Shown here piece after piece: positions 9,004-17,200 of a stretch of DNA of 64,000 nt. Numbering within the stretch: the first letter of the stretch is position 1; each line of letters opens with the position of its first letter. A program made the position numbers and the translations under genes. Below the pieces are notes generated by a model. That model searched no databases, was not told the DNA's origin, and saw only the letters and a program-made list of their open reading frames with translations. Origin of the DNA: Saprospiraceae bacterium (GTDB taxonomy: Bacteria > Bacteroidota > Bacteroidia > Chitinophagales > Saprospiraceae); assembly GCA_027080725.1 (NCBI GenBank), contig JALWRC010000038.1, positions 3,206 through 67,205 of the forward strand, in the 5' to 3' direction.

Positions 9004-9366
9004 TCACTTTTGTTTGGTTAGAACGACGGTCTCCAGTCTCCCCGCCCGGTTCATCCCGATGATGAGGGAATCAGCAGTGAGCTTGGCGATTTTGACGTAT
9101 TTGCGGGCCTGGCCGTCTTCGGTCGTGTAGAGGCGCTCCCCTTGGACAGAGAAGGTGCCTCTTTCGAGTTGGGAGCCGTAATCCACGGTATAATGTCCGT
9201 CCCTTTCAAAAAGAAAGTCCATTTTGCCGCGGATGGGAGCGCCGGTCTTGTCGATGATCCATTTCTTTGTCTCCCAATGACCATAAATAGCTTCCGGAGT
9301 GCTCTCTATTGCATTACAGGACAGCCCGGCAAGTGTAATGAAAAGTATACTTAAATATTTTACCAT
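9004..9366 (-). CDS. Small lipocalin-like lipoprotein
   Basis: 120 residues with a lipoprotein signal (MVKYLSILFITLAGLSC, Cys17). A compact beta-rich domain follows, with GHWETKKWIIDKTGAPI, FLFERDGHYTVDYG and GTFSVQGERLY, the pattern of the short lipocalin-like or META-like lipoproteins of Bacteroidota. No enzyme motif. Four bases separate it from galE, but no functional link is evident. Confidence 0.7.
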   Translation of the reverse strand: MVKYLSILFITLAGLSCNAIESTPEAIYGHWETKKWIIDKTGAPIRGKMDFLFERDGHYTVDYGSQLERGTFSVQGERLYTTEDGQARKYVKIAKLTADSLIIGMNRAGRLETVVLTKQK

Positions 9367-9834
9367 GATATTGCTTTTAAAGTGTTATATTTCCCGAAGA
9401 AGGGGTTCAAACCTGCATTGGATGGCGAATATACGTCTTTTTTGTCTTTTGGTGGAGTGAGTTGGTGTGACGATGAGTTAGCATATCGCGCAATAAATGT
9501 ATCGATCTCATTGTACGAGGGAATCTGACTATTTTTATAGTATCGCTAATCGAGCGATGATTCTTGCCGGCAAAGTCACAAAGTCACAAGAGCCCTCTTT
9601 TTTGGAAGTTGGGGAATGGTAATAGGCGCTTGCTCTAGATGGCTTACTCCAATGCGAACGGTATATTTATGGCTTACAGCACTTTCTGTATCAAGTATGC
9701 GTGTACTCTCCTTAGAATAGCAATTGAAGGAAAACAGATAAGAATTTCTTTGTGTTTGTGAAAAAAAATTTCATAAAATAATATGAAAACAGAAAAATTG
9801 TCGTATATTTGCTCTGAACATTAATGACACCACT
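9367..9834. other. Divergent intergenic region
   Basis: 468 bases between two divergently transcribed lipoprotein genes. No RNA gene or repeat from the families in this window was recognised. A Bacteroidota -7 type hexamer, TATATTTG, lies at 9804-9811, 24 bases before the start at 9835. No good -33 TTG is at the right distance, so a promoter there is only possible. Confidence 0.4.
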
Positions 9835-10380
9835 ATGAAAAATCTATTTCATCGATGCTTGCTATTCGCCTTTATTGCCGTGTTTGTGGCTGGGTTTACC
9901 TCTTGTAGAAAGCGTGAGGAAATCAGAGTCGAAGGGATGGCTCCAATTTATGTAGATCCTTTAGATAAAAGTTTGATTTACCGGGAAGACCCCAGGGAAT
10001 TTGAAAACTTGGGCATCATTGTCAAGGTGGGCAAATACCTTTTTATCAATGAGCGCCTTAAAGGGATACATGTTTTGGATAATTCTGACCCAAAGAACCC
10101 TGTCAGGAAGCATTTCTGGCGCATTCCGGGCAACACGAGATTTACCATTGACGGAGATGTCTTGTATGCAGATAATTCGGTACATCTACTCACCATAGAC
10201 ATTTCGGATTATAGCCGGATTAGAGTTGTTCATATCAATGAAGATATTTACGAACCAGATGAGATTTTCCGTCCGGAATTAGGATACAGAGGGCCGTTTG
10301 AATGCGTCGATTTGACCAAGGGTGCATTCGTGGGATGGGAAAAGAGAGAACTGGTCAACCCTAAATGCGAGGCATTATAA
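9835..10380 (+). CDS. LVIVD-repeat lipoprotein (short)
   Basis: 181 residues with a lipoprotein signal (MKNLFHRCLLFAFIAVFVAGFTSC). Beta-propeller-type LVIVD units follow (GIHVLDNSDPKNPV, LLTIDISDYSRIRVV). LVIVD repeats are found in bacterial and archaeal surface proteins of unknown function. It is first of three same-strand genes (next at 10432, then 11199) that look like an operon encoding two surface lipoproteins and an outer-membrane protein. It is shorter than usual for a full propeller. Confidence 0.75.
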   Translation: MKNLFHRCLLFAFIAVFVAGFTSCRKREEIRVEGMAPIYVDPLDKSLIYREDPREFENLGIIVKVGKYLFINERLKGIHVLDNSDPKNPVRKHFWRIPGNTRFTIDGDVLYADNSVHLLTIDISDYSRIRVVHINEDIYEPDEIFRPELGYRGPFECVDLTKGAFVGWEKRELVNPKCEAL

Positions 10381-10431
10381 TTATAATTATCTTTATAAAA
10401 TTCACCCTGTTCACTGTATAAACTTACTACT

Positions 10432-11202
10432 ATGAAAAAATTAATGAGTTTTATTATTCTGTGTGTTGTTCTTCTCTCCTGTGGAGATGGATTTACAGGA
10501 TCAAGAAGCAACAATAACAACAATGTTACACTTCAAAGTTCCTATGCCACTCTTCTGACCGTCGGAGACTTTTTGTACGCTATTAACACCAACGAAATTG
10601 TCACTTTTGATGTAAAAGACCCAAAGAATCCCAGGGAAATTGATAAACAAACGGTTGGGTTCAGGATTGAAAATATCTTTCATCAATCGGGAGTGCTCTT
10701 TATCGGCTCCCCTCAGGCCTTGCATATTTATAAGATTGATGATAATGGAATCCCACGGGAGCAGAGTCAAACCAATTATTTTGATGACAGGGACGTCACC
10801 CCCTGCGAACCCGTTATAGTCCAAGGCAACATTGCGTTTGTCACGCTTTCGACAAGCATATCAGGCCGGTGCGGTAGAAGATCCAGGGTTAATGAACTGC
10901 GCATCTACGACGTTTCCGACATCTCTAAACCCGTATTGTTAAGCCAGACCCGCCTTGAACAGCCAAAGGGATTGGGTATTGATGGCAATTATCTGTTTGT
11001 CTGTGAGGAACAAAACGGGGTAGCGGTATTGGATGTTTCCGATCGAAGTAAACCGGTCATCATTGACCGGTTGGAAAAGTTTCCGTCTTACGATGTCATT
11101 GCAGATGAGGGACTGTTGATGGTCGTTTGCCCGAAGGAGATCCGGCAATATGATTATACGGATATTCATGATATCATCTACTTGTCAAGCATTGATATAT
11201 GA
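10432..11202 (+). CDS. LVIVD-repeat lipoprotein
   Basis: 256 residues with a lipobox (MKKLMSFIILCVVLLSC, Cys17) and then an Asn-rich linker. Several LVIVD-type blades follow (IVTFDVKDPKNPREID, LRIYDVSDISKPVLL, GVAVLDVSDRSKPVIID, IRQYDYTDIHDI). It resembles the gene 51 bases upstream and is probably a diverged tandem duplicate with more repeats. Its TGA overlaps the ATG of the next gene (ATGA at 11199-11202), so translation is coupled to the outer-membrane protein. Confidence 0.78.
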   Translation: MKKLMSFIILCVVLLSCGDGFTGSRSNNNNNVTLQSSYATLLTVGDFLYAINTNEIVTFDVKDPKNPREIDKQTVGFRIENIFHQSGVLFIGSPQALHIYKIDDNGIPREQSQTNYFDDRDVTPCEPVIVQGNIAFVTLSTSISGRCGRRSRVNELRIYDVSDISKPVLLSQTRLEQPKGLGIDGNYLFVCEEQNGVAVLDVSDRSKPVIIDRLEKFPSYDVIADEGLLMVVCPKEIRQYDYTDIHDIIYLSSIDI

Positions 11203-11876
11203 GATATATGAGAGCACTTATACTGGTACTTTTGTTGACCCAAGGATTCCTTTCGGTGTCGGCTCAAATGGATACCATACCTCCTGCTCCGTTGTTTCGG
11301 TATGAAAAATTGCGTGTCGGGTTTTCTCCTTCCGCCTTTTTGAATACCTATCCGGGATTACAGCTGAGTATAGACAAAGGGGTGCGAAGTGTACCACAGT
11401 TTAACTTCACATTGGAAGTGGCCTCCATTTTTCGTTTTAACACCTTCGGAGAAAGAAGGATGCGGGGTTACCGGATTAAACCCGGATTGGAGTGGCTATT
11501 GGCCAGAGTAGAACCTGTCGGAGTTTCTTTGGGATTCTATTGGGATTTGCGTCAAACCATATGGAAAAGGGTTGAATACGTCTCGCATTGGGATGAACAA
11601 TATCGAGAATATGCGGATATTTCCCGGACGACGGTATTGAGTGGGGGCCTATTCGGATTGAATTTGGTCGTGCATCCTACTCCAAGATTGATGATTGAAG
11701 GGGGATTTGCTCTGGGATTAGGGTTTTACACCGTTACCGATGAGCCAAAGGAAGGTTATCGTAGTCAAAGGACAGGAAACATCTTTTTAAGCTTAGACGA
11801 TGGGAATTATTCGTTTCCATTGATGTCTTTCAATTTGAATTTTTCATATATCCTAAAAACCTACTCTAAACATTAA
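11199..11876 (+). CDS. Putative outer-membrane beta-barrel protein
   Basis: 225 residues with a signal peptide (MRYMRALILVLLLTQGFLSVSAQ). Alternating amphipathic strands follow (VGFSPSAFLNTYPGLQLSID, VEPVGVSLGFYWDLRQ, RLMIEGGFALGLGFYTV) and the protein ends in an aromatic-rich strand (FNLNFSYIL). This pattern fits a small outer-membrane barrel. It overlaps the preceding lipoprotein gene by 4 bases, so the two LVIVD lipoproteins and this protein probably act together at the cell surface. Its function is not recognised. Confidence 0.65.
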   Translation: MRYMRALILVLLLTQGFLSVSAQMDTIPPAPLFRYEKLRVGFSPSAFLNTYPGLQLSIDKGVRSVPQFNFTLEVASIFRFNTFGERRMRGYRIKPGLEWLLARVEPVGVSLGFYWDLRQTIWKRVEYVSHWDEQYREYADISRTTVLSGGLFGLNLVVHPTPRLMIEGGFALGLGFYTVTDEPKEGYRSQRTGNIFLSLDDGNYSFPLMSFNLNFSYILKTYSKH

Positions 11877-11957
11877 TGTCTTGGGAATAAAATTTCTTAG
11901 AACTTGATGGAATAAAGTCGTGCACTTCACTCACACGCTTAGTAGAAGGCATCTTCC

Positions 11958-13379
11958 TTACTTTCCCTTGCCCTGCAAAAGAACAAGGACGGTATAGAAC
12001 ATAATCTTGAAGTCCAAGCCAAGAGACATATTCTCGATATATAGAATGTCGTACTTCAATCGCTGTATCATCTCGTCTACGTTGGATGCATAACCGTACT
12101 GAACCTGCCCCCAAGAGGTGATTCCCGGGCGCACTTTCAGCAATTTCAAATAATGTGGTGCACGCTGTACGATTTGGTCGATATAATATTGGCGCTCCGG
12201 TCGAGGGCCTACCAGTGACATGTCTCCTATGAGAACATTGTAAAATTGAGGAAGCTCGTCCAGCCTCCATTTGCGCATCACCTTCCCCCAAGGGGTCGTT
12301 CGATCATCATCGCCTTGCGATAGCATAGGGCCATCTTTCTCTGCATCTGTACGCATAGAGCGAAATTTGAACATGGTGTACGGCTTTTGATGCAGTCCTA
12401 TGCGTTGCTGTTTGTAAATGATGGGCCCTTTGGAAGACAGCCGAACCCTCAATGCAATGTACAGGTAAAGAGGGGATAATAATAGGAGTACCACTGCACT
12501 GACTGTGACATCAATGAAACGCTTGACGATGCGCTGCCACTTGGGCATCAACTCCCGTTTGATTTCGATAAGGACAGCACCGTAAAGATGGGTCATCTTA
12601 ACCGATCCCAATAATATGTCGTACATGTCCGGAATGATTTTGACCATTAAACCTTCCAGACTGAAAAGCGTGTTGAGGATGCGATTGAGCAACTGGTGCT
12701 CCGAGGTCTCAATTGCAATCACTACTTCTTCGATATCATTGTTCAGGATGACCTCCTTTAGTTCTTTGATGGTGCCAAGCTTCGGCACTTTGCCATGAAG
12801 GACTTGATTTCCCTTGCCATTGACGGACACAAAACCCACAAACTCATACCCCAAACTATAGGGCTTGCTGTTTACTTCTTGAAATAAGGATAACGCGCGC
12901 TCGTTACTCCCGATAATGAGCGTCTTAAAACGCACTTGTCCCCTCTTTAGCCTTCGGCTGGCGCGGGTGAGCAATATCATTCGAGCGGTGACCGTAAGCA
13001 AAAAATGCGCAGCGAAAAGGACAGCTACCGAGACGTAGTAAGTCCGGTAGTTATGGACAATGTCATCGAGAATAAGAGCAAAAAAGATGACAACTACCCC
13101 GATAATAGAGGTAAAAAGAGTCTTTGTAAAGATGGTGAGCCGGGATAGTCGATAAATATCTTTGTAGTGGTCAAACACCGCATAAATAAGCACCCACGCG
13201 AGCGGAATCAGTAATATACCAAGTAAAAAGTTTTTGTCCAAAAATACCTGTTGGCTTAAAGCCACCCCTTCCACCTCTTTTCGGTAAAGAAAAAATATGC
13301 TCCAGGCGAGCATAGCCATAACAAAGTCCATAAGAACCATGATACGCACTCCCCGCCACCTTGTCGATACCTTTCCCAT
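11958..13379 (-). CDS. Exopolysaccharide polyprenyl glycosylphosphotransferase
   Basis: 473 residues. Four N-terminal membrane helices (about 14-32, 51-69, 83-103, 115-135) are followed by a Rossmann-like domain (TLIIGSNERALSLFQEV). A re-entrant helix (near 290-310) leads into the bacterial sugar transferase domain with KFRSMRTDAEKDGP, RTTPWGKVMRKWRLDELPQF and the hallmark GDMSLVGPRPER. WcaJ-type enzymes move a sugar-1-phosphate onto undecaprenyl phosphate, starting capsule or exopolysaccharide synthesis at the inner membrane. It follows a lipoprotein gene by 9 bases. No other glycosyltransferases are nearby, so it is a detached initiator; glucose or galactose specificity cannot be told. Confidence 0.92.
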   Translation of the reverse strand: MGKVSTRWRGVRIMVLMDFVMAMLAWSIFFLYRKEVEGVALSQQVFLDKNFLLGILLIPLAWVLIYAVFDHYKDIYRLSRLTIFTKTLFTSIIGVVVIFFALILDDIVHNYRTYYVSVAVLFAAHFLLTVTARMILLTRASRRLKRGQVRFKTLIIGSNERALSLFQEVNSKPYSLGYEFVGFVSVNGKGNQVLHGKVPKLGTIKELKEVILNNDIEEVVIAIETSEHQLLNRILNTLFSLEGLMVKIIPDMYDILLGSVKMTHLYGAVLIEIKRELMPKWQRIVKRFIDVTVSAVVLLLLSPLYLYIALRVRLSSKGPIIYKQQRIGLHQKPYTMFKFRSMRTDAEKDGPMLSQGDDDRTTPWGKVMRKWRLDELPQFYNVLIGDMSLVGPRPERQYYIDQIVQRAPHYLKLLKVRPGITSWGQVQYGYASNVDEMIQRLKYDILYIENMSLGLDFKIMFYTVLVLLQGKGK

Positions 13380-13388
13380 TATTATCTG

Positions 13389-14285
13389 CTAATACGTTAC
13401 TATCTTCAAATTGTCCACAAATATATCTGCCTGTTTAAACACAGCAGTATCCAAGGAGGCAAAAAACAAGACTCTGAAATACTTATTAGCTCCGGGCTTT
13501 AACACCGTCGTGAAGTCGAAGTAAAACTTACGCCAGGCTCCGATTGAGTCGGGAAGAATAAAGGCATTAAGTGTTTTGAAATACTGACTTCCATCTTTTA
13601 TCTGAAACCCCAAAGCCATTTGTGCATCTGCACTCTTAACATCTACCTCCATATAGACCTTTTTATTAGTAAATGCGTCAGAGGGAATCCATTTGCCATT
13701 AACGAGAGCCGCTTTAAAGCGAACAGAATCCGCGACAAGGGTAATCCGTCCCGTTTGACCGCCATACAATCTGTTCGTAGACGGGACCGTCGCCCATTTT
13801 TGGATGGCTTGCTTGTTGGTATCCAGCGAGACCCAGTTGACAGACGATTCGAAATCTTCAATCAGAGGAAATTTCGCCCTACTCGTGTAGGAAAATCTTA
13901 AGACTATTGTATCCACCTGCCCCGGTGTAAAATCGTGCTGCAAGAAAATGGGCTCATAGGGCTCATAAATGATGCTTTCGTTTTTTACCCCATTCACTCT
14001 GATACCGGGGAATAGATCCACTTTCTTCGGTCCATTGGCAATGACGGGAATTCTCCCGCCGACGGGATAAATGCCATGCTCCCCTACAGAGTCAATGATC
14101 ACCCAGACATCCTTTATGAGATGCGTAGGCGCCCCTTGCCCTCTGATTGTTCGCATATGTGCCTCTTTTATATATAAATATCCGGGGACAGGCTCTTCCG
14201 GGTCAAACTCGCATCCGGCCAACAAGAGTAGTGCGAATAAGTAAGCAATACTGGTAGAACAATAGAATGTATAATTTCTCCACAT
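13389..14285 (-). CDS. Lipoprotein of unknown function upstream of the sugar transferase
   Basis: 298 residues with a lipobox (FALLLLAGC, Cys near 25) followed by acidic and proline-rich sequence. A beta-rich C-terminal half (from about residue 140: EDFESSVNWVSLDTNKQAIQKW, FKTLNAFILPDSIGAWRKFYFDF) resembles carbohydrate-binding-module-like jelly rolls. I do not recognise a named family. Only 9 bases separate it from the sugar transferase gene, suggesting a role in exopolysaccharide export or attachment. Confidence 0.7.
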   Translation of the reverse strand: MWRNYTFYCSTSIAYLFALLLLAGCEFDPEEPVPGYLYIKEAHMRTIRGQGAPTHLIKDVWVIIDSVGEHGIYPVGGRIPVIANGPKKVDLFPGIRVNGVKNESIIYEPYEPIFLQHDFTPGQVDTIVLRFSYTSRAKFPLIEDFESSVNWVSLDTNKQAIQKWATVPSTNRLYGGQTGRITLVADSVRFKAALVNGKWIPSDAFTNKKVYMEVDVKSADAQMALGFQIKDGSQYFKTLNAFILPDSIGAWRKFYFDFTTVLKPGANKYFRVLFFASLDTAVFKQADIFVDNLKIVTY

Positions 14286-14443
14286 GGTGGTTTACTTATA
14301 AAACCAATATCCTAAATCGGCTTTTGATGAAGATATGGACAGTTGGCAGGTCAAAAAGCAGCAAATTTTTGGGCTGCCAGTTTTGGTTGTTATATCCTGT
14401 TAACTGATATTTTATAGCTTTATTAGACATCACAATAATCCGG

Positions 14444-14746
14444 TCAATCAGAATATCCCATTAAGAGTAAAAATGCTACAACCATCAATAGAATCATTCC
14501 TACTGTGAATAATAGCGCATTTCTGATGTATCCTGCAGTCCGGACTATTTCTCTCTCGTCTGCTTTATGAAAGGCGATGACATCCTTATGTAAACGACGT
14601 TTGTTGAAGATTTGTGACATCCCCAAACCAATATTTTTCTTTGAAAGGGCGCGAATGCCCCGCATCACTTTATATCTAAAGTAGAATTGGCCGATAAAAA
14701 GGAGCACTGCTCCTGCGAGAATAATATATGTCAAACGCTCATTCAT
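14444..14746 (-). CDS. Small protein with two membrane helices
   Basis: 100 residues. Membrane helix about 7-25 (YIILAGAVLLFIGQFYF), a basic cytoplasmic loop (KKNIGLGMSQIFNKRRLHKD), a KADERE segment, and a second helix about 76-97 (NALLFTVGMILLMVVAFLLL). No family recognised. It stands between the lipoprotein/sugar-transferase pair and the peroxiredoxin gene, on the same strand as both. Confidence 0.6.
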   Translation of the reverse strand: MNERLTYIILAGAVLLFIGQFYFRYKVMRGIRALSKKNIGLGMSQIFNKRRLHKDVIAFHKADEREIVRTAGYIRNALLFTVGMILLMVVAFLLLMGYSD

Positions 14747-14755
14747 ACGGATAAA

Positions 14756-14833
14756 ACCGGATAACCCTTACCACAGATGTCGAGTGCAAATCCGGCATCG
14801 AAATCATTTTCTTGTTGGGGAGGGTTATCCGGT
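14756..14833. other. 13-bp perfect inverted repeat beside ahpC
   Basis: ACCGGATAACCCT (14756-14768) and AGGGTTATCCGGT (14821-14833) are exact inverted repeats with a 52-base loop. They lie between the end of the peroxiredoxin gene (14844) and the start of the small membrane protein (14746). There is no T-run, so an ordinary terminator is unlikely. An operator, an RNA structure or element ends are possible. Confidence 0.5.
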
Positions 14834-14843
14834 AAAATCATTA

Positions 14844-15473
14844 TTAGTGTTTGCCCAGATAGTCAGCGATGCCTTCGTGTGTGGGTTTTAGGCTGTCTTT
14901 GCCGGGAGCCCAATCCGCAGGACACACCTCACCATGCTCTTCGACAAATTGCAATGCGTCCAATGTGCGCAATGCCTCGTCTACGCTGCGCCCCAATGGA
15001 AGATCATTGACTAACTGATGTCGGACCACTCCTTCCAGGTCGATAAGGAAGAGCCCTCTATACGCGATCAATTCTCCGATGGCTTCCAGCTCACCTTCTT
15101 CATTATAATCCCAGTCTCCGGCCAAAACATCGTAATTGGCCGCGATGGTCTTATTGGTATCAGCGACTACCGGATAGGTGATGCCTTTGATGCCTCCTTT
15201 GTTTTTGTCCATTTGCAGCCAAGCCCAGTGGGACTGCTCGGTGTCGGTTGAACATGCAATGACTTGCGTATTCCTTTTTTCAAATTCCTCCAACCTCGCT
15301 TGAAAAGCAAATAGCTCGGTGGGACAAACAAAAGTAAAATCCTTCGGATAGAAGAAAAGCACCACATACTTCTTGCCGATGTAATCTTCCAGTCTAAAAT
15401 TGTCTACAATGTCAACTCCATTGAGCACAGCTTGTGCTTTGAATAGCGGAGCTTTTTTGCCAGTAAGTACCAT
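14844..15473 (-). CDS. 2-Cys peroxiredoxin (AhpC/TSA family)
   Basis: 209 residues. The peroxidatic Cys50 lies in FYPKDFTFVCPTE and the resolving Cys184 in GEVCPADWAPG, as in typical 2-Cys AhpC/Prx1 enzymes that reduce hydrogen peroxide and alkyl hydroperoxides in the cytoplasm. ACSTDTEQSHWAW and GLFLIDLEG are also typical of the family. No AhpF or thioredoxin reductase is adjacent, so the reductant is probably a thioredoxin encoded elsewhere. Confidence 0.95.
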   Translation of the reverse strand: MVLTGKKAPLFKAQAVLNGVDIVDNFRLEDYIGKKYVVLFFYPKDFTFVCPTELFAFQARLEEFEKRNTQVIACSTDTEQSHWAWLQMDKNKGGIKGITYPVVADTNKTIAANYDVLAGDWDYNEEGELEAIGELIAYRGLFLIDLEGVVRHQLVNDLPLGRSVDEALRTLDALQFVEEHGEVCPADWAPGKDSLKPTHEGIADYLGKH

Positions 15474-15997
15474 AATGTATAATTGTTTTAAGGGTTATAA
15501 ACTAATGGGCAGCAAAGATAGTACAAAATGCTCGATATAGATGGACAACTATGGATTTGGTAGTTCTCCCGTTTATAAAAACCTTTGACAATGGCAAGGG
15601 GTAGCCCCATTTGGTAGGACAAAGAGGGCGGAAGCACGGTATTCCCTTGTATTCTTTGGTATGAAATGGTCGGTAGCTATCGGCACAAGGAAAGTTTTCC
15701 ATATTGTAACCTGTAGGGGATTGACAGAAAAACAGGGGTAGAGTCCGGAAAAGAATTCCACCGCGATAAACGAAGCTGTTTTCGTTACATCAAGGTGGTT
15801 AGGGTGGATAGCCCACGATTTGAACCGTGGGAGTTAGAACTCAAATCAATCTTGGTAGTGGTTTTACTGTTTTTTTCATGCCTCAATTTTAGGAATGGAC
15901 TTGAGAGGCCATGGGAAAGAGTAAGCTTGGATAAGCCTTACTCTTGGAGCCCTCAACTAATTGAGCAAAAAGTAAAAAACAAGAGTATAGAAGGTTA
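15474..15997. other. Intergenic stretch with dispersed repeats
   Basis: Holds a copy of the dispersed 13-mer (15658-15670) and a REP-like palindrome (15811-15831). A TATCTTTG box on the minus strand (15513-15520) would suit the peroxiredoxin gene, but no -33 TTG at 19-21 bases is present. Confidence 0.45.
15811..15831 (+). repeat. REP-like palindrome, copy 3
   Basis: GCCCACGATTTGAACCGTGGG, an imperfect version of the GCCCACGGTTTTAACCGTGGG palindrome found at 48594 and 1613, preceded by the same ATA. No second palindrome follows. Confidence 0.65.
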
Positions 15998-16711
15998 TTA
16001 TATCCGTAGGTCTTCCACCTCTACCCCCGGATACTTCGTCTTATCAAAAGTAAAGAGGGTTTTCTTTAAGGAAGGGTTGGGGATTACTTTGTCGATGGAG
16101 AGAATGTATCTACTGCCATCCTTCGAAAAGCTTTTGAGTTCTTTGAGCGTTAACCTTGCCTTATCGACCAGCAACTTGACCTTAAAGAATTCGCTATCGA
16201 CATCTTTGGGTTTCATCTCTACCACCGTGAGCAATTGTTTGCCCTTATTGACGGTGCCGGCGATGCGCTGCATGGCACTTTGATCGAGTAATTGTTTGAG
16301 CATTGCATGAGGGGAATTGAAGTTCATCCCGTTGTCTGTGCTTCCTTCGTCAGCATAGGTCAAGACCACTCTATTATCTTCCGGGGTGTAAGTCCATATG
16401 GTTTTGCCATCGGAAATGACAGTCTGGTCCTTGGATTCCAATCGAAACATATTTTCTTTTTGGTAGATGGTCATATCCTGTTCTACGGCAGATTGTTCCG
16501 GCAGTTCGATAGTAAGATGAACATGAGATTCGATCGAAGAAATACCTTCGTATTTTGAAATCAGTTGGTTAATCAATGGTGTTGCATCGGATTGGGCGGT
16601 GCCGGAAAAAGAAAGAGCCGGTACACACAAAGTCAAAACAGCTAACAGTGAGCGGAATCGCATGATTCGGCCGGATGAAAATAGGGCGGATGTGAGGAGT
16701 ATTTTAATCAT
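15998..16711 (-). CDS. LolA-like outer membrane lipoprotein carrier family protein
   Basis: About 220-237 residues. The start is uncertain: an ATG at 16711 gives MIKILLTSALF, while the ATG at 16663 opens directly into a clean signal peptide (MRFRSLLAVLTLCVPALSFSGTAQ). Body features of the LolA fold are ESHVHLTIELPEQSAVEQDMTIYQKENMFRLE, DGKTIWTYTPEDNRVVL and ILSIDKVIPNPSLKKTLFTFD. LolA shuttles lipoproteins across the periplasm, but Bacteroidota have several paralogues of less clear role. It lies upstream of nothing obviously linked. Confidence 0.75.
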   Translation of the reverse strand: MIKILLTSALFSSGRIMRFRSLLAVLTLCVPALSFSGTAQSDATPLINQLISKYEGISSIESHVHLTIELPEQSAVEQDMTIYQKENMFRLESKDQTVISDGKTIWTYTPEDNRVVLTYADEGSTDNGMNFNSPHAMLKQLLDQSAMQRIAGTVNKGKQLLTVVEMKPKDVDSEFFKVKLLVDKARLTLKELKSFSKDGSRYILSIDKVIPNPSLKKTLFTFDKTKYPGVEVEDLRI

Positions 16712-16883
16712 ATTATACGATTTCAAAGTGGGATAATATACGTTATGCCGGGCTGCTATATGCTATAGAGTTTTAAGCCGGTATTGTACCATTTCATACC
16801 TAATAACGCTATAAGTGACAAAAAGTGTGTTAAAGCGACGTTAAACCTGTCCTTCAAATCTGTAATAACAAGTGAAGGAAGAA

Positions 16884-17198
16884 TTACTCATCCGTTGGTT
16901 TAGTGGGGTCCGTAAAATAAAAACCTTCAGTATCTCCCATCACGCGCCAATCCACCTTCATCCCAAGAACGAAGATGGCTTCTCCCGGGGTCAGTAGTAT
17001 AGATATGTCTCCGATTTGTTTCCTAATATCCTCCTCGCGTACAGTATCAAACCCAATGCTGTACTGGACAGGTCCGCGCCCTCCCCCTTTTTTTACACCG
17101 ATTCTCAATGCATAGTCTTCCGGTACCTCGCATTGAGCACGCAGTTCTTTGATTTTTTGAATGGCTTTGTCTGTCAATATTAGTTCTTGCATAGTCAA
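16884..17198 (-). CDS. HesB/IscA-like (A-type carrier fold) protein lacking the cluster cysteines
   Basis: 104 residues with the A-type carrier layout: ILTDKAIQKIKEL, LRIGVKKGGGRG, a hydrophobic core and GFYFTDPTKPTDE at the end. Canonical IscA/ErpA/SufA proteins have a Cys in GGGCSG and a C-terminal CGC. Here the first is GGGRGP and the tail has no Cys; the only Cys in the protein is in the helix RAQCEVPED. Classical Fe-S cluster binding is therefore not expected. It starts 2 bases after the glyA stop on the same strand, so the two are co-transcribed. Its job is unknown; a structural or one-carbon-related role is conceivable. Confidence 0.75.
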   Translation of the reverse strand: MTMQELILTDKAIQKIKELRAQCEVPEDYALRIGVKKGGGRGPVQYSIGFDTVREEDIRKQIGDISILLTPGEAIFVLGMKVDWRVMGDTEGFYFTDPTKPTDE

Positions 17199-17200
17199 AA

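Noticed and set aside
15795-16283. Plus-strand open frame of 162 codons
   Set aside because: Starts in a REP-like palindrome and runs antisense to the LolA-like gene; no family resemblance.
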